Shown here: piece by piece, positions 12,157 through 24,400 of the stretch
Layout: each line of letters opens with the position of its first letter
Position numbering within the stretch: the first letter of the stretch is position 1
Assembly: GCA_000750105.3 (NCBI GenBank)
Contig: JPHH03000011.1
Span: 1-64,000, forward strand
Length of the DNA stretch: 64,000 bases
Reading direction: 5' to 3'
Source: Tolypocladium sp. Sup5 PDA-1
Taxonomy: Eukaryota > Ascomycota > Sordariomycetes > Hypocreales > Ophiocordycipitaceae
Notes under the pieces: model-generated
Seen by the model: the letters and a program-made list of their open reading frames with translations, nothing else
Database searches by the model: none
What the model was told of the DNA's origin: nothing
Made by a program: the position numbers and the translations under genes

Positions 12157-12165
12157 TATAAAAAA
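12157..12165 (+). promoter_or_regulatory. TATA-box candidate for ARO1
   Basis: TATAAAAAA lies 138 bases before the ARO1 start codon, in the 391-bp gap after the RasGAP gene. A Gcn4/CPC1-like half site (GAGTCA) lies about 80 bases further upstream at 12075-12080. Confidence 0.4.
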
Positions 12166-12302
12166 CGGTCGACGGATTGTCATCGCCATAGCCATTGCTG
12201 GCCCCAGCTCCAGAAGGGAACCGTTTTGGCTTCTGGTCCACCGCAAACAAGCCCAGCCCCCGTTGAGAACCGGCGGCGCGGCCGTTCCTAGCCTCGCAAA
12301 CC

Positions 12303-15300
12303 ATGGCGCAAGCCTCTCCCCAAACGATTTCCATCCTGGGCGAGCCCAACATCGTCGCAGACCATGGCTTGTGGCCAGCGTACGTTGGGACAGACCTCGT
12401 CCAGAACACGCCCTCGTCCACGTACCTGCTCATCACCGACACGAACCTCTACAAGACATACGTGCCGCCCTTCCAGGCCTGGTTCGAGGCCAACAAGGGC
12501 GACAGGACCACCCGCCTGCTGACATATGCCATTCCGCCAGGCGAGGCGTCCAAGAGTCGCGAGACCAAGGCCGAGATTGAGGATTGGATGCTGTCGCAGC
12601 AATGCACGCGGGACACGGTCATCGTTGCGTTGGGCGGCGGCGTCATCGGCGACATGATTGGGTACGTCGCGGCCACCTTCATGCGAGGCGTGCGGTTCGT
12701 CCAGGTGCCCACCACGCTGCTGGCCATGGTCGACTCGTCGATTGGCGGCAAGACGGCCATTGACACGCCCATGGGCAAGAACCTGGTCGGCGCATTCTGG
12801 CAGCCCCGGCGCATCTACATCGACCTGGCCTTCATCGAGACGCTCCCCGTCCGCGAGTTCATCAACGGCATGGCCGAGGTCATCAAGACGGCTGCCATCT
12901 GGGACGAGGCCGAGTTCGCCGTCCTCGAGCAGTCTGCCGCCGACATCTTGGCATGTGTTCGCTCCCGCGGCGCTGACCGTCTGAAGCCCATCAGGGACGC
13001 CCTGAAGCGCATCGTCATCGGCTCGGCGCGCGTCAAGGCCGAGGTGGTCTCCAAGGACGAGCGGGAGGGTGGGCTGCGGAATCTTCTCAACTTCGGCCAT
13101 TCCATTGGCCATGCGTTCGAGGCCATCCTGACGCCGCAGCTCCTCCACGGCGAGGCCGTCGCCATCGGCATGGTCAAGGAAGCCGAGTTGGCGCGGTTCC
13201 TCGGCGTGCTGCGCCCCCATGCCGTTGCCAGATTGGCCAAGTGCATTGCCGCCTATGGCTTGCCCACGTCCCTGCACGACAAGCGAGTGGTTAAGCTGAC
13301 TGCTGGTAAGCAGTGCCCCGTCGACGTGATGCTGCAGAAGATGGCCGTCGACAAGAAGAACGATGGTGGTCTGAAGAAGATTGTGCTGCTGTCCGCGATT
13401 GGCAAGACGCATGAGGCCAGGGCCAGCGTCGTGGCAGACCGATGCATCAGGACGGTACTCTCGTCCTCTGTCTGCGTGACCCCAGGGGTGCCCCAGGACC
13501 TCGACGTCACCGTCACTCCGCCGGGCTCCAAGAGCATCTCGAACCGGGCGCTGATCCTGGCGGCCCTTGGATCCGGCCCTTGCCGCATCAAGAACTTGCT
13601 GCACTCCGATGACACAGAATTCATGCTGTCTGCCATTGCCCAACTGGGCGGCGCCTCGTACTCTTGGCGGGACGCTGGCGAGGTCCTCGAGGTCCAAGGC
13701 AGAGGCGGCCAACTGCGAGCCAGCAAAGACGCCTTGTACATCGGCAACGCAGGCACCGCCTCCCGCTTCCTCACCACGGTGGTCACCCTCTGCTCTTCGA
13801 CTGACGCGGCCCAATCGACGGTCCTGACGGGCAATGCAAGGATGAAGCTGCGTCCCATCGGCCCTCTCGTCGACGCGCTGCGGCTGAACGGCGTCAACAT
13901 TGAATACCTGGAGCAGGAGAAGAGCCTGCCGCTCCGAGTCGAGGCTGCTGGAGGCTTCAAGGGCGGCCTGATTGAGCTCGCCGCCACTGTGTCTTCGCAG
14001 TACGTGTCGTCCATCCTCATGGCAGCCCCGTATGCCAAAGATCCCGTCACGCTCCGCTTGGTCGGAGGCAAGCCCATCTCGCAGCCGTACATTGACATGA
14101 CCATTTCCATGATGGGCTCGTTCGGGATATCCGTTACAAAGTCCACCACGGAACCGGACACGTACCACATCCCTCAGGGGGCCTATCAGAACCCTCTGGA
14201 ATACACCATCGAAAGCGATGCCAGCTCTGCCACCTACCCTCTTGCCGTAGCGGCGATCACAGGGACTACGTGCACCGTCCCCAATATCGGGTCTGGATCC
14301 CTTCAGGGAGATGCGCGATTTGCCGTCGATGTGCTGCGGCCCATGGGCTGCTCCGTCCAGCAGAGTGAACACTCAACGACGGTTACAGGGCCGCCGGTGG
14401 GAAGCCTGAAGGCCCTCCCACATGTGGACATGGAGCCCATGACAGACGCCTTTCTCACAGCCTCGGTGCTGGCGGCGGTTGCCAGCGGCAAAACCCAGAT
14501 TACGGGGATCGCGAACCAGCGAGTCAAGGAGTGCAACCGCATCGCAGCCATGAAAGACCAGCTAGCAAAATTCGGCGTGCAGTGCAGAGAGCTCGAAGAC
14601 GGAATCGAGGTCAGCGGGAATTCGTTGGCCGGCCTGCGAGCAGCAGACGCGAGCATTCACTGCTACGATGACCACCGCGTTGCCATGAGCTTCAGCGTTT
14701 TGTCTGTGGCATCCTCAGGGCCCACCGTCATCACCGAGCGCGAGTGCGTTGGCAAGACGTGGCCAGGGTGGTGGGATGTGCTCTCTCAATCATTCAAAGT
14801 CGTGTTGGATGGCTCTGACCAAGCCACGCAAGCTCAGCATGCCCCTGCGGCAGACCCAGACGCTGAGCGGTCGATATTCGTGGTCGGCATGAGGGGGGCA
14901 GGGAAGACCACGGCGGGACGGTGGATGGCAACGCTGCTGGGCTGGAAGTTTGTCGACCTGGATCACGAGCTGGAGAGGCGCTCTGGGGTCACCATACCCG
15001 ACATGGTAAACGGCCCGCGAGGTTGGGAGGGATTCCGCCAAGACGAGCTGGCGCTCTTGCGCGATGTGGTGAAGAAGCAGCCCCGGGGTCACGTCTTCTC
15101 CTGCGGCGGAGGAATCGTCGAGACACCCGAAGCCAGGGAGCACTTGCAGGCTTATGGCCGCGGTGGCGGCCGCGTTGTGCTGGTGCATCGGAATACTGAC
15201 CACGTCATTGAGTATCTGATGAGAGACAAGTCCCGGCCAGCGTACACGAGCGACATCCGGCAGGTATACCTGAGACGAAAACCATGGTACGAGCAGTGCA

Positions 15301-17067
15301 GCAACTACGTCTACTACAGTCCTCACCCAGAGACCCTGGGCTCTGGGGTTGGCATACCAAAGGACTTTGAGCTTTTCGTGGCTTCAATCGGCGGCAGGAG
15401 CGCTCATCTCGAGGCCATGGTTGGGAAGAAACAGAGCTTCTTCGTGTCCCTGACGCTTCCCGATCTTCGCAAGGCGTCCGGCCTAATCCCCCGAGTCGTC
15501 ATCGGATCCGATGCTGTCGAGCTTCGGGTAGACCTCCTGAAGGACACGAGCCCTGACGCTGTAATGGAGCAGGTGTCGATTCTGCGGGATGCCGCCAGAA
15601 AGCCCATCATCTTCACTGTCCGCAGCCAGTCCCAGGGCGGCAAGTTTCCGGATGACAAGCCCGAGGGACGCCTGGCCCTGTACCGCCTGGGACTGAAGAT
15701 GGGTGTGGATTACCTAGATGTGGAGGTGGCGGCGTCCGACGACACATTGCAAGCCGTGGCAGACTCACGGAGGCATACGCGCATCATTGCCTCACATCAC
15801 GATCCACCCGGCACTTTGTCGTGGAAGAACGCGTCGTGGATTTCGTTTTACAACAGGGCCCTACAGTATGGCGACGTGATCAAGCTGGTGGGCAATGCAC
15901 GGACGATGGAGGACAACTTCGACCTGACGAACTTCAAGACCAGGATGTTGGCAGCACAGGAGACTCCCATCATCGCCATCAACATGGGGGCCGCTGGCAA
16001 GCTGAGCCGCATCCTCAACGGCTTCCTCACCCCCGTCTCTCATCCAGATCTACCCTTCAAAGCTGCGCCCGGCCAGATGTCGGCTGTCGAGATCCGGCAG
16101 AGCCTGGCGCTGCTTGGTGAGATCGATCCACAGAGCTTCTACCTCTTTGGCAAGCCCATTTCCCAGTCGAGATCGCCGGCTCTCCACAATAGCCTGTTCC
16201 GGCACGTGGGCCTGCCACACCAGTATCGGCTGCTAGAGACAGACAGCGTTGCCGACCTGCATGCCGTGCTGGGAAGTGCGGACTTTGGCGGCGCCTCGGT
16301 GACGATTCCTCTCAAGAGGGATGTCATGGAGTTTCTCGATGAGCTGACGCCGGCGGCTCAGGCCATTGGCGCTGTGAACACGGTGGTTCCTCTGACCAGA
16401 AATGCCGCAGACGGTCGCCGCCGGCTTCTCGGGGACAACACGGACTGGAGGGGCATGGCGTACACGTTGAAGCGAGCTGGAGTGGCCGCGCGAGCCGGCG
16501 GCGCCTCCGCCATGGTCGTCGGATCCGGGGGCACGACGCGAGCAGCCATCTACACTCTGCACTCGATGGGCTTCAGCCCCGTCTACGTTGTGGGACGGGA
16601 CCAGAGCAAGGCCAAGGCCGTCGCAGCTGACTTCCCCGGCGATTACCATGTCGATGTGATTACTAGCCCGTCAGATGCTGAGGGGCTGGCACAGGGCCCC
16701 GCGGTCATCATCAGTACCATCCCGGCGGACAGGCCCATCGACTCCATGGTGAAGGCGGTACTCGCCACGACTTTCGCGCTCGCGCCGAGCGATGCAGGCG
16801 CCCGTGTTCTTCTCGAGATGGCTTACAAGCCCCGACACACGCCGGCAATGCAGATGGCGGAAGACGCTGGCGGATGGACCGTGGTTCCCGGGCTGGAAGT
16901 GCTGGCATCGCAGGGCTGGTATCAGGTACGTGAAGCGTTGTGCAACATGCCATTCCTATTCTGTAGACTGACGCAGCGTGTGACTGTAGTTTGAGATCTG
17001 GACCGGCATCGCCCCGTTGTACAGCGACGCCCGCGACGCTGTCCTCGGTTGCAATCAAGAGACGTAG
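12303..17067 (+). CDS. ARO1: pentafunctional AROM polypeptide
   Basis: Catalyses steps 2 to 6 of the shikimate pathway, from DAHP to EPSP, in the cytosol. Two exons (12303-16925, 16990-17067) encode about 1566 residues, the usual AROM length. Five modules follow in order. 3-Dehydroquinate synthase is at about 1-385 (GGGVIGDMIG, DSSIGGKTAID). EPSP synthase is at about 395-845 (PGSKSISNRALILAALGSG, DDHRVAMSF). Shikimate kinase is at about 858-1050 (Walker A GMRGAGKTT, DLDHELE, CGGGIVE). Type I dehydroquinase is at about 1050-1270 (ELRVDLL, the ASHHD histidines, Schiff-base lysine in KLVG). Shikimate dehydrogenase is at about 1278-1566 (GKPISQSRSPALHNS, GDNTDW, dinucleotide motif VGSGGTTRAA). 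The start sits in a good Kozak context (ACCATGG). The single intron, GTACGT to TGTAG, splits off the last 25 residues. All expected catalytic signatures appear intact. Confidence 0.97.
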
Positions 17068-18757
17068 TAGTAGGGGTTCTTTCGGAATACTTGGGCCCGC
17101 AGTGCTTGCCGCCTCAACACGGATGCACAAGCGTGTGGCATGGCAGACGAGCCTGGCTGGCAGCAACCACGCCGCGGCCCGACGTTATGTTACTCGTGGT
17201 ATGCACCTATCATAGATCTTAGACACGTCTACGACCGTAGCCTGGCGTGGGACACTGTAGGGGACAAAAGAGACAAGAGAGGCAGAGATAGAGAGCGAAT
17301 TGCAGTTTGAAGTTACCGCCGCGGTATCACGCATGCAGCTTGATGTCGTATGCAGATGAATGAGGTGTTGTACATTTAGTAATAGTTAAGGTATTATCTA
17401 TGCATGTCGTACTTCGTATCCGTATATCCATCCATCCTGGTTGCCATGGATCCTCGGCTCCACTTTTTCGTCATCGTCGCTTCATTCGCGCCAAATACCT
17501 GGGGTATTGTTGGTCCCTACCAAGTAAAACTCAGAAGCGCGAAGTCAATGCCTATCCTCCGATCCTCCTTCAATTATGAAACGGCCCATTGGTGCAAAGG
17601 AAAACCCAGTCTGCAGGGTAGAGGATGCAGCAAATTGTCGTCCCAGTACAAGTACATTTTTGTCTATTCCCTGGCCAAAGCCAACCGTCAACTTTCCATA
17701 GATACATCCATCCAAAATGCAGAGCAACCATAAACGGATATGAAATAATCGCCCCGAAAAGCGAATAAAAAGCCGACAACGCTAGATGCTAATATTCCGC
17801 TCGAAAAGAAGAAAAAAAAGAGACAGCCAGCAAGAGAAGGAAGGCCTCGGTGGTGTAGCAAGTAATAAATTTCCAAAGCCGCCGGTCCGGCTTGTGTGTG
17901 CCAAGGTCGCAAATCGCGGTCATCATCATCATCACCGCTCCACTGCACCCACACGCTGCAGCATGCCGGCTCGCTGAAGGTCTCGAGACGGCTGCCGCAA
18001 ATTGGGCTTCTACCCCCAAGCCCGCGATCGAGCCATGCCCAGAACGGGGAGTTGGAGGTACATTGGATGCCGTGGCCCCTTGGCGGTCGCATCTATGATC
18101 CTTCCACGGATGCATGGATAGGTGGTTGGCAGGCCTGCCGTCATGGCTGCCTCTGTTGGTCCGGAGGACAGAAAAGCCGTGCGTGGGTCGAAGAAAGACG
18201 GGCGGCGGCAACCCATGCCAAGGTCTGGTCTGGTGACAGCCCAACGAGAGAGCGAGGTAGAAGGGATAGAGGCAGGGCGAGCGGGCGCAATCGAGCATGA
18301 GCCATGACGAGCACGGGCAAGGTTGATGTGTAGGGAGGTACCGGACGAGACATGGCTCCGTCGCTGGCTGCTGAGCTATACTTGGAGCGCAGGCAGGCGG
18401 ATACCAGGGCAAGCAAAGCATGCTAGGTAGGCAGGCAAGTACTGCAGCAAGTACTCGGTCGCGCGACGACGACACGGCCAGACAAGGGAAGACGACGTGA
18501 GGTGATGTCAGCGGGCGCGCGGAAACAAGCGTCGTGACGTCAGTGGGGGTGGGGCAGACCCTGCAGGCTGCTGGACCCTTGAGCCCACATCGGGTCCCCA
18601 CACCTCCACATGCCTTGGCGAGTTGCAAGTTGCAGGTTACAACCGCTCGACGCTTCCGCTTGCCTCATGGGCACCTCGGTGACCTCACTCCCCCTGTAGC
18701 TGTTCCGTGTCCTTGAGCTTGGTCATCCGCCGTCTCTCGTGGTTCTCGTGCTTGCGC
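17068..18757. other. intergenic between tail-to-tail ARO1 and the C2H2 gene
   Basis: This 1.7-kb stretch must hold the 3' ends of both neighbours. Open frames on both strands overlap and show no domain, intron structure or resemblance to known proteins. I see no RNA gene. A short CATCATCATCATCACC run is at about 17923-17938. Confidence 0.6.
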
Positions 18758-20692
18758 TCAGCCGCCTCCGCGTCGCCGTAACTTGCCCGGCAGTTCCATG
18801 TCGGGATGGCACACGCGGTAGTGTCTCGTCAGCGCATCCGCGCGGCTAAACGTCTTCTCTTCCGTGCATAAGTCGCACCGCACCTTTTGCTTGCGTGCAT
18901 TATGAATCGTGTCCTCGTGCCTCGTCAGGTCGTATGGCCGCGAGAAAACGGTGCTGCACGGCTTGCCCGTGCTTGGGTTGATGCGGTCGCAACGATGCGG
19001 GCCGGCCTGCGTGTTGAGCAGGTTCGATGTCATGCCCACCACCTCTCGCGGCGCGCCGAGCGCCTGCGTCTGCCGGTGTCCCTCACGCTTGTGCTTCTGT
19101 AGTAGCGATGGCGTTTCGAACCTGAGCGTGCAGCCGTGGTAAGTGCACGTGTACGTGCCGCTATCGGCACTGCTTCCCGACGGGCGAGCCATGTTTGTTG
19201 GCGTGTTGCCCCCAGAGGCTACCGAGCTCGATCCTGACGAGCTGAGCCGCGGCGGTGTGTCGTGGCTCGCCCGTGTCCGAGAGACGAAGGGATATTGCTG
19301 AGGCACCTGGATGTTGGTGGGCATCTGTGACGGCAAGAAGCCCACCGGGCCAGCACCGTGGTTGCCGCTGGCTGCTTGCAAGTACGCGTCGTCGACGACA
19401 CCCTTTGACATGGCATCCATCTCAAAGCTTGTCGAGTCCTGGGGGAACAGCGGGAAGTTTGCGTCGCCATCTGCCTCGTTGAATTCGAGAATGGCATCCT
19501 TGGGAGATATTGTCTTGGGCGTCTCCGGCTCCATGCCTCGCTCTGCTTGCTGCTGCAGAAACGGTGCGTCCTGCCTGGCCTTGCCTTGCTCCCTCATCCG
19601 CTGGGCCGAGTTGAAGGCAAAGTTGCCGTTAGAAGCGCCCATGTCGTGGATTGTTGCTGACGCAGCGAATGGCGACCCTGTCCGGAACGGTGACCTGGCC
19701 CTGGAGGTCGTCGAGGAAGGCGAGTGTCCGGCGCTTAGGTGATGGCTGTTGGCGGCGTTGATGCGTTGGCTGAAGACGTCGTTGCTGGGCGAAACGGCCA
19801 TGTGTGCCTGGGATGGTGATGCCGAGGTGATGGCAAAGTTGGGACTGTACAGCTCGTCACCGTAGACGTCTGTCATGGTTCGGTCCAACTTAGGGACATT
19901 GGTGTAGTCTGGAATGTTGATGAGTACGTCGAGGCTGGCGCCTGGTCTTACGGGTGCTGTTTGCTTACCGTTTCTCCTCCTGTCAACGTGGTCCGACTCG
20001 CCAACGACGTTGGGCGTGGCGGGAGAGTCGCCCGCAACGGAGCTCGCCACCGACGCAGGATGCGATCGGCTGGAAGTGCCAGCAAAGTCCGGCGCAGGCA
20101 GGAGGCCCCTGTCAACGCGTGGCTTCTTGTTGGGTCCGGGTATCGTCACCGGGTAGGCCATCTCGGGCATGGCGCTGTCGAGATTGTGATAGCCAGCGTA
20201 GGCGTTCATGGACTTGGCGAGCTGGTAGTAGGAGTTGCCCTGGACCGCGGCGGCGTCGTGGGAGTGCATGTCGGCGAGTCCGTCAACGGCGGCGGAGGAG
20301 TCGGTGACGGCGATCTGGGGGTTGGAGATGTTGTTGGCAAAGGGCGACGCGGGGCCCGCAGATCCGAGGGATGAGAGAGACGACTCGCGCTGATGTGAGA
20401 AGCGCCCGAGCTTTGGCGTGAACTGGGCAGCGGCGCCCCAGGCGTCCGACTGCATGGGCTCGGGGGGGAACGAGCTGGCTTCGGAGTTGCTGAAGTGAAG
20501 TGTCGTCGGATAGTCGAGGCTGGCGAGCTGGCGCGGGCAGTCGAGGGCAAATGTGTGGTCGAGCTGCTGCTGTTGCTGGTGCTGGTGTTGCTGTTGGTGT
20601 TGGTGTTGCAGTTGCTGTTGCTGTTGCGGGTGGTACTGCTGCTCTCGTGAATACTGGTGATGGTGATCGGTGTGAGGCATGAACGAGATCAT
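18758..20692 (-). CDS. C2H2 zinc-finger transcription factor with Gln/His-rich N-terminus
   Basis: A nuclear DNA-binding regulator of about 644 residues in one exon. I start it at the ATG at 20692, because the frame upstream has no ATG and includes a TATA-like TTTATAAA 85 bases away. The N-terminus carries a Gln/His run encoded by CAG, CAA and CAC repeats (residues about 14-50). The middle is low-complexity and Ser/Pro-rich. Three fingers sit at the C-terminus: CTYHGC with H-X4-H, then an unusually wide CDRINPSTGKPC finger with FSRPYDLTRHEDTIH, then CDLC with FSRADALTRHYRVCH. The tail is basic (GKLRRRGGG). The last two fingers remind me of filamentous-fungal proteins annotated as Rpn4-like proteasome regulators, but I cannot confirm this by alignment, so no symbol is given. 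No intron is needed. Confidence 0.85.
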   Translation of the reverse strand: MISFMPHTDHHHQYSREQQYHPQQQQQLQHQHQQQHQHQQQQQLDHTFALDCPRQLASLDYPTTLHFSNSEASSFPPEPMQSDAWGAAAQFTPKLGRFSHQRESSLSSLGSAGPASPFANNISNPQIAVTDSSAAVDGLADMHSHDAAAVQGNSYYQLAKSMNAYAGYHNLDSAMPEMAYPVTIPGPNKKPRVDRGLLPAPDFAGTSSRSHPASVASSVAGDSPATPNVVGESDHVDRRRNGKQTAPVRPGASLDVLINIPDYTNVPKLDRTMTDVYGDELYSPNFAITSASPSQAHMAVSPSNDVFSQRINAANSHHLSAGHSPSSTTSRARSPFRTGSPFAASATIHDMGASNGNFAFNSAQRMREQGKARQDAPFLQQQAERGMEPETPKTISPKDAILEFNEADGDANFPLFPQDSTSFEMDAMSKGVVDDAYLQAASGNHGAGPVGFLPSQMPTNIQVPQQYPFVSRTRASHDTPPRLSSSGSSSVASGGNTPTNMARPSGSSADSGTYTCTYHGCTLRFETPSLLQKHKREGHRQTQALGAPREVVGMTSNLLNTQAGPHRCDRINPSTGKPCSTVFSRPYDLTRHEDTIHNARKQKVRCDLCTEEKTFSRADALTRHYRVCHPDMELPGKLRRRGGG

Positions 20693-20776
20693 GATGATCT
20701 GAGATGGAGAGACGGGTATGATGTATTGGATGGGTCCGACGTTAGGCCCAGTGGCAAAAAGCAGGACGACGGGTGC

Positions 20777-20784
20777 TTTATAAA
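20777..20784 (-). promoter_or_regulatory. TATA-box candidate for the C2H2 gene
   Basis: TTTATAAA, a palindrome, lies 85 bases upstream of the ATG at 20692. It is the only TATA-like word in this stretch. Confidence 0.4.
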
Positions 20785-21456
20785 CCAAGGCCCTGGCTCG
20801 GGAGAACCGGCCACAGCGTCAGAGGCACGTCTGTGGTGGTCGATGATGGGTGCCGTCCCAGGTGCAGGCCAGGTAGGGTGCAGCCTGCAGGGGGGTGGGT
20901 GGGTGGGTGGGCGTGTGTCTTTGCAAGCAGAGCCCGCCGATTACACAATGCCCCGCAAAACCCGAGACCCTGGCTCCACCGAGGCCGCGCCGGTACGTAC
21001 CTGCGCTGGAGCCCGTCCACCGTCCAAGTACCTTACGGTGCTTGTAATTTGTGTGCACTGTCCTTGGGGTCGCTCGCATCGTCCAGCACCTTCTAGAGGC
21101 GGCGGTGTAGAAGCGAAGGCACGTGAAGGGCAACGGGAGAAAAATTTACCATACGAGCGAGGCGCCTCTGAGGGCGGGCAGACACATGGCCTCATGCTGG
21201 CCGGCTGGCTGCGGAACTGGATGTCGGAGCCCTGGGGAGCGTCCAGCGCGGCACCGTAGATGCGCCTCGCCGGTTCGGGCGCCTTCCGCGCCTTTCGGCT
21301 GCTGGAGCGATGACGCTGGATGCGTCGATGTTTCGATGCGTCGATGCTACGAGCGGGAACTCGACGCTATTCGGATATGGCGTACGGAGTAGGTAGGCAC
21401 GAACGAACGAAACACCGAGTGTCTGGCACGGCAAGGTTCGGTAATCGTGATGCTGT

Positions 21457-21492
21457 AAGAATAAGGTACTCCATACTTCATACCTTATTCTT
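21457..21492. repeat. perfect 12-bp inverted repeat with 12-nt loop
   Basis: AAGAATAAGGTA at 21457-21468 pairs exactly with TACCTTATTCTT at 21481-21492. No adjacent gene end makes it an obvious terminator. Confidence 0.8.
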
Positions 21493-24400
21493 AGCTCTTG
21501 CTGAAGTAAAAAGGAGTAGGAGATGGAATGTCTGGTACCAAAGGCAAGTCCCAGTGGCCCCCCCCCCCCCCCCTGCGCGCACTGTGCAGGATACCTGCCC
21601 CGGAGCCCTCTCCCGGCCGTCTGGTGGTGACTCCCACCCACCCGTCCCTCTCCCACTCGCTGTCCGGCTCGATCCACCAAACACAGCACAGGGTGTCCAT
21701 CGACACGGCCGGTGACGTCTTGCGTTGCGCCGATCGGCTTCCATCCCTGCCCAGCGCAGCAAGCGTTCGTAAAGGCATGTACTTCGTGCTCCGTACTCTG
21801 CTTTGAATCCGTCGTGCATGTATTCGTACATGCCTGTTGCTTGGCGGGTATTCGGTCTTGATGCTACGTTTGGTGCCCAGCCTGCACAGCCACATCAAGC
21901 CTCGATGATGACAAGACGTTGAGCAGCTTCCGCCACAGTCTGCCACATTCCATCCCGGGCATCACATGACCCTTCACGAGGACCAAATCATCAAATCATC
22001 ATCAAGTCCCGCGACAGTGACAAATTTGAAGTGGCCCGTTGATTCCCGGGGGTGGACTGATGACTGATGATTCTCGGCATTAATAACCCAACCATGAGGT
22101 GCCGAGCACGGAGAACCAGGCGACCCCGATGCCGTCTCGCCCATGTCGGCCAACTGCACCGGGCTGCTGAAATCCTCTCAAGCCTCTTCTGCTGGTCACG
22201 AGCCTAGGATGCCCGTTTACATGGCGTGACGGGTCTCGGTGGTCGTGTCCCAACAGAAGCGATATATCCGCAATCCGGCAGGTACTTTGCCCGAGGTGCA
22301 CGCTACATACTATTCATAGGTACCCGCCGTAGAGAACTACATACCTACATACTCAGAGCGTAGGGCCTGGGCGCGGATTCCTACGGCTGACAAGGGTGCG
22401 ACAGCGCCGCCAAAAACGCTTCGGAGCCAGCCTTGCCAGCTTGGCAGGCTGATGGCAGCAGTGACAAACGAGAAGCAGCAGATGGAAAAAAATTTCCTCA
22501 TGCAACCCTGTCCAGCTTCCTTGCATTTCTTCTAGAACTGCTTCGTACTCGCAGTAGCACCGTTGGGCTGCAGCTTGGCTTGGCTGCTGGCTGAAGCCGC
22601 CGAGGCTTGCACTTTCGGCCTGGCCGAGTTGGGAATTATTTTTTTGCTCGAGGTGCCGGAACGCGCCGGCAGCTCACGTTCCATCCGTGCCGAACTGCTG
22701 GACTCTCCAAGGTTGGCGCTAGTCGGGTGCCTCAGCCACAGTCTCGCGGCGTGTTGGCAACTCACAGCCCCTACTTGCGCCGGTCGCAGAGACCAGAGAC
22801 GATTGGTGGCCCCGGCAAGTGCCTCCTCTCCTTTGGCTCGATCGGGTCCAGATCTAGCCATATTCCGGAGGTGCCACGGGGGGGGGTTCGAGTTGAAGTC
22901 AACCACCGACCGGACGCCTGCAGCGATCTTCCGGTCCTCCAGTCCCGCGACTCAGGCTTCCTTCGGCATGGAACCCCACTCGAGTCCGGGGTTATCGGCG
23001 AGATATTGCTGGCCGTTGTGGCAAGAATGAATACTTTGTTCTTTTGCGAGCAGCTTATCCCCCTGCTGCCTCCACGCTTGCGTGGTCAGCTGCTCTGGCT
23101 GCTGATTTACGTGGCAGCTCGCTTTCGGGTGGTGACGACGACGACTCGGGATGGATGCGTCACCTCCGGCCCCAGGGGTCACGCCGGCGGCCGATGACAG
23201 ACAGTGCCGGGCAGCATCGACAAGTCGCGAGCGCGAGCGCGCCCGGTGTGCCAGCTCGAGTCCAACGGCTTTAGCATCAGCCAAAAAAAATCCGTCAGGG
23301 CCGAGGGCGATGTCAGCAAAGCCGCGATCTCGAAACGTGGCTGCCGGCGATGCACCGGTCGCGTCGTCTCGGGCTGATCTCGGCATGCGACGGCCAAGCG
23401 CCGCCTGCATGCGCGATGCGCCAGACGCAGCTGACGACCTCGTCGGTCCAGGCCTAGCTGATGATTCACCCAGCTACCATCCAGGCCTGGCGTACCCCCC
23501 GCAGGGCGAGTGCGCAAATCTTCACGAGATGAGAGTGCAGCGTAATGAGTGAACTTGCCGCCGGGCAGACGCCAGGCGAACTGCGAGCGGGCGTGACGCT
23601 AGCTGCCCTACGTCTTTCCAAACCACCCGACCTCTACCGAGGCACGCACAGGGACATACCGACACTACTGCCCGCGTGAATCTAGCTACCTATCGACGCA
23701 TCTCCCTCTCCAGCATCCGCACGAAACACTTGCAGTAGGCATCCAATAGCGCTACCTACCTAGGTACCTAGGTACCCACAGGGCCTCCGAGGCCGGTCGG
23801 GTCGCGGGTCACGAGACCAAGGAGGACGACACAGCCGCCTGCCTGGACCTGTCCGGGGTCATCGCCAGTCCTCTGCTGTCCTTTCTTTACCTCAGGCTGT
23901 CGTCGATGGGTCAGGTAGATACTTGGGCAGCCCGCGCATTTTTCTGGCGCAGCATAAACCACCCTTGCACGGCGTATTTCCACGTATGAGCGAGGGCATC
24001 TTGCAGGCTGCAGCAATAACGTTGCAACTTGCGGCTCGCTCGCTTCGACCCGCACGGCGCTGGCTGGACGGCCTTGACAGCTGCTGCAGATCGGCTGGGG
24101 CAGGCGGCAGCCCCGATGGACCCATTGGAACGTCGTCTCCCTCGGGCCTCCTACTAAATTTAGCCCCCGCCCACGTGGAAAGATTCCATCCTAGGATCCT
24201 GGATGGGGGGCGTGCGCTGCCACTGCATGCTCCGGCAGGAGGGAGGCTTTGCGGCGCAGCAGCAACCACGCACCACCACCTCTGTCTCGATTGCCATGCC
24301 GGTGCTGGCGAAATGCGATGCTGCCCGCCATGGCATTCATCTAGCCTCGCTTTTTTCAAATCTTGTGCGTCGTCTCCACCGTCCCGGAAGGCGGGTAGGT

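Noticed and set aside
12288..14372. A 694-codon minus-strand frame
   Set aside because: Antisense shadow of ARO1, which has all five enzyme signatures.
17789..18628. A 279-codon minus-strand frame downstream of the C2H2 gene
   Set aside because: Cys/Pro-rich with no recognisable domain, and it lies in the 3' flank; probably chance.
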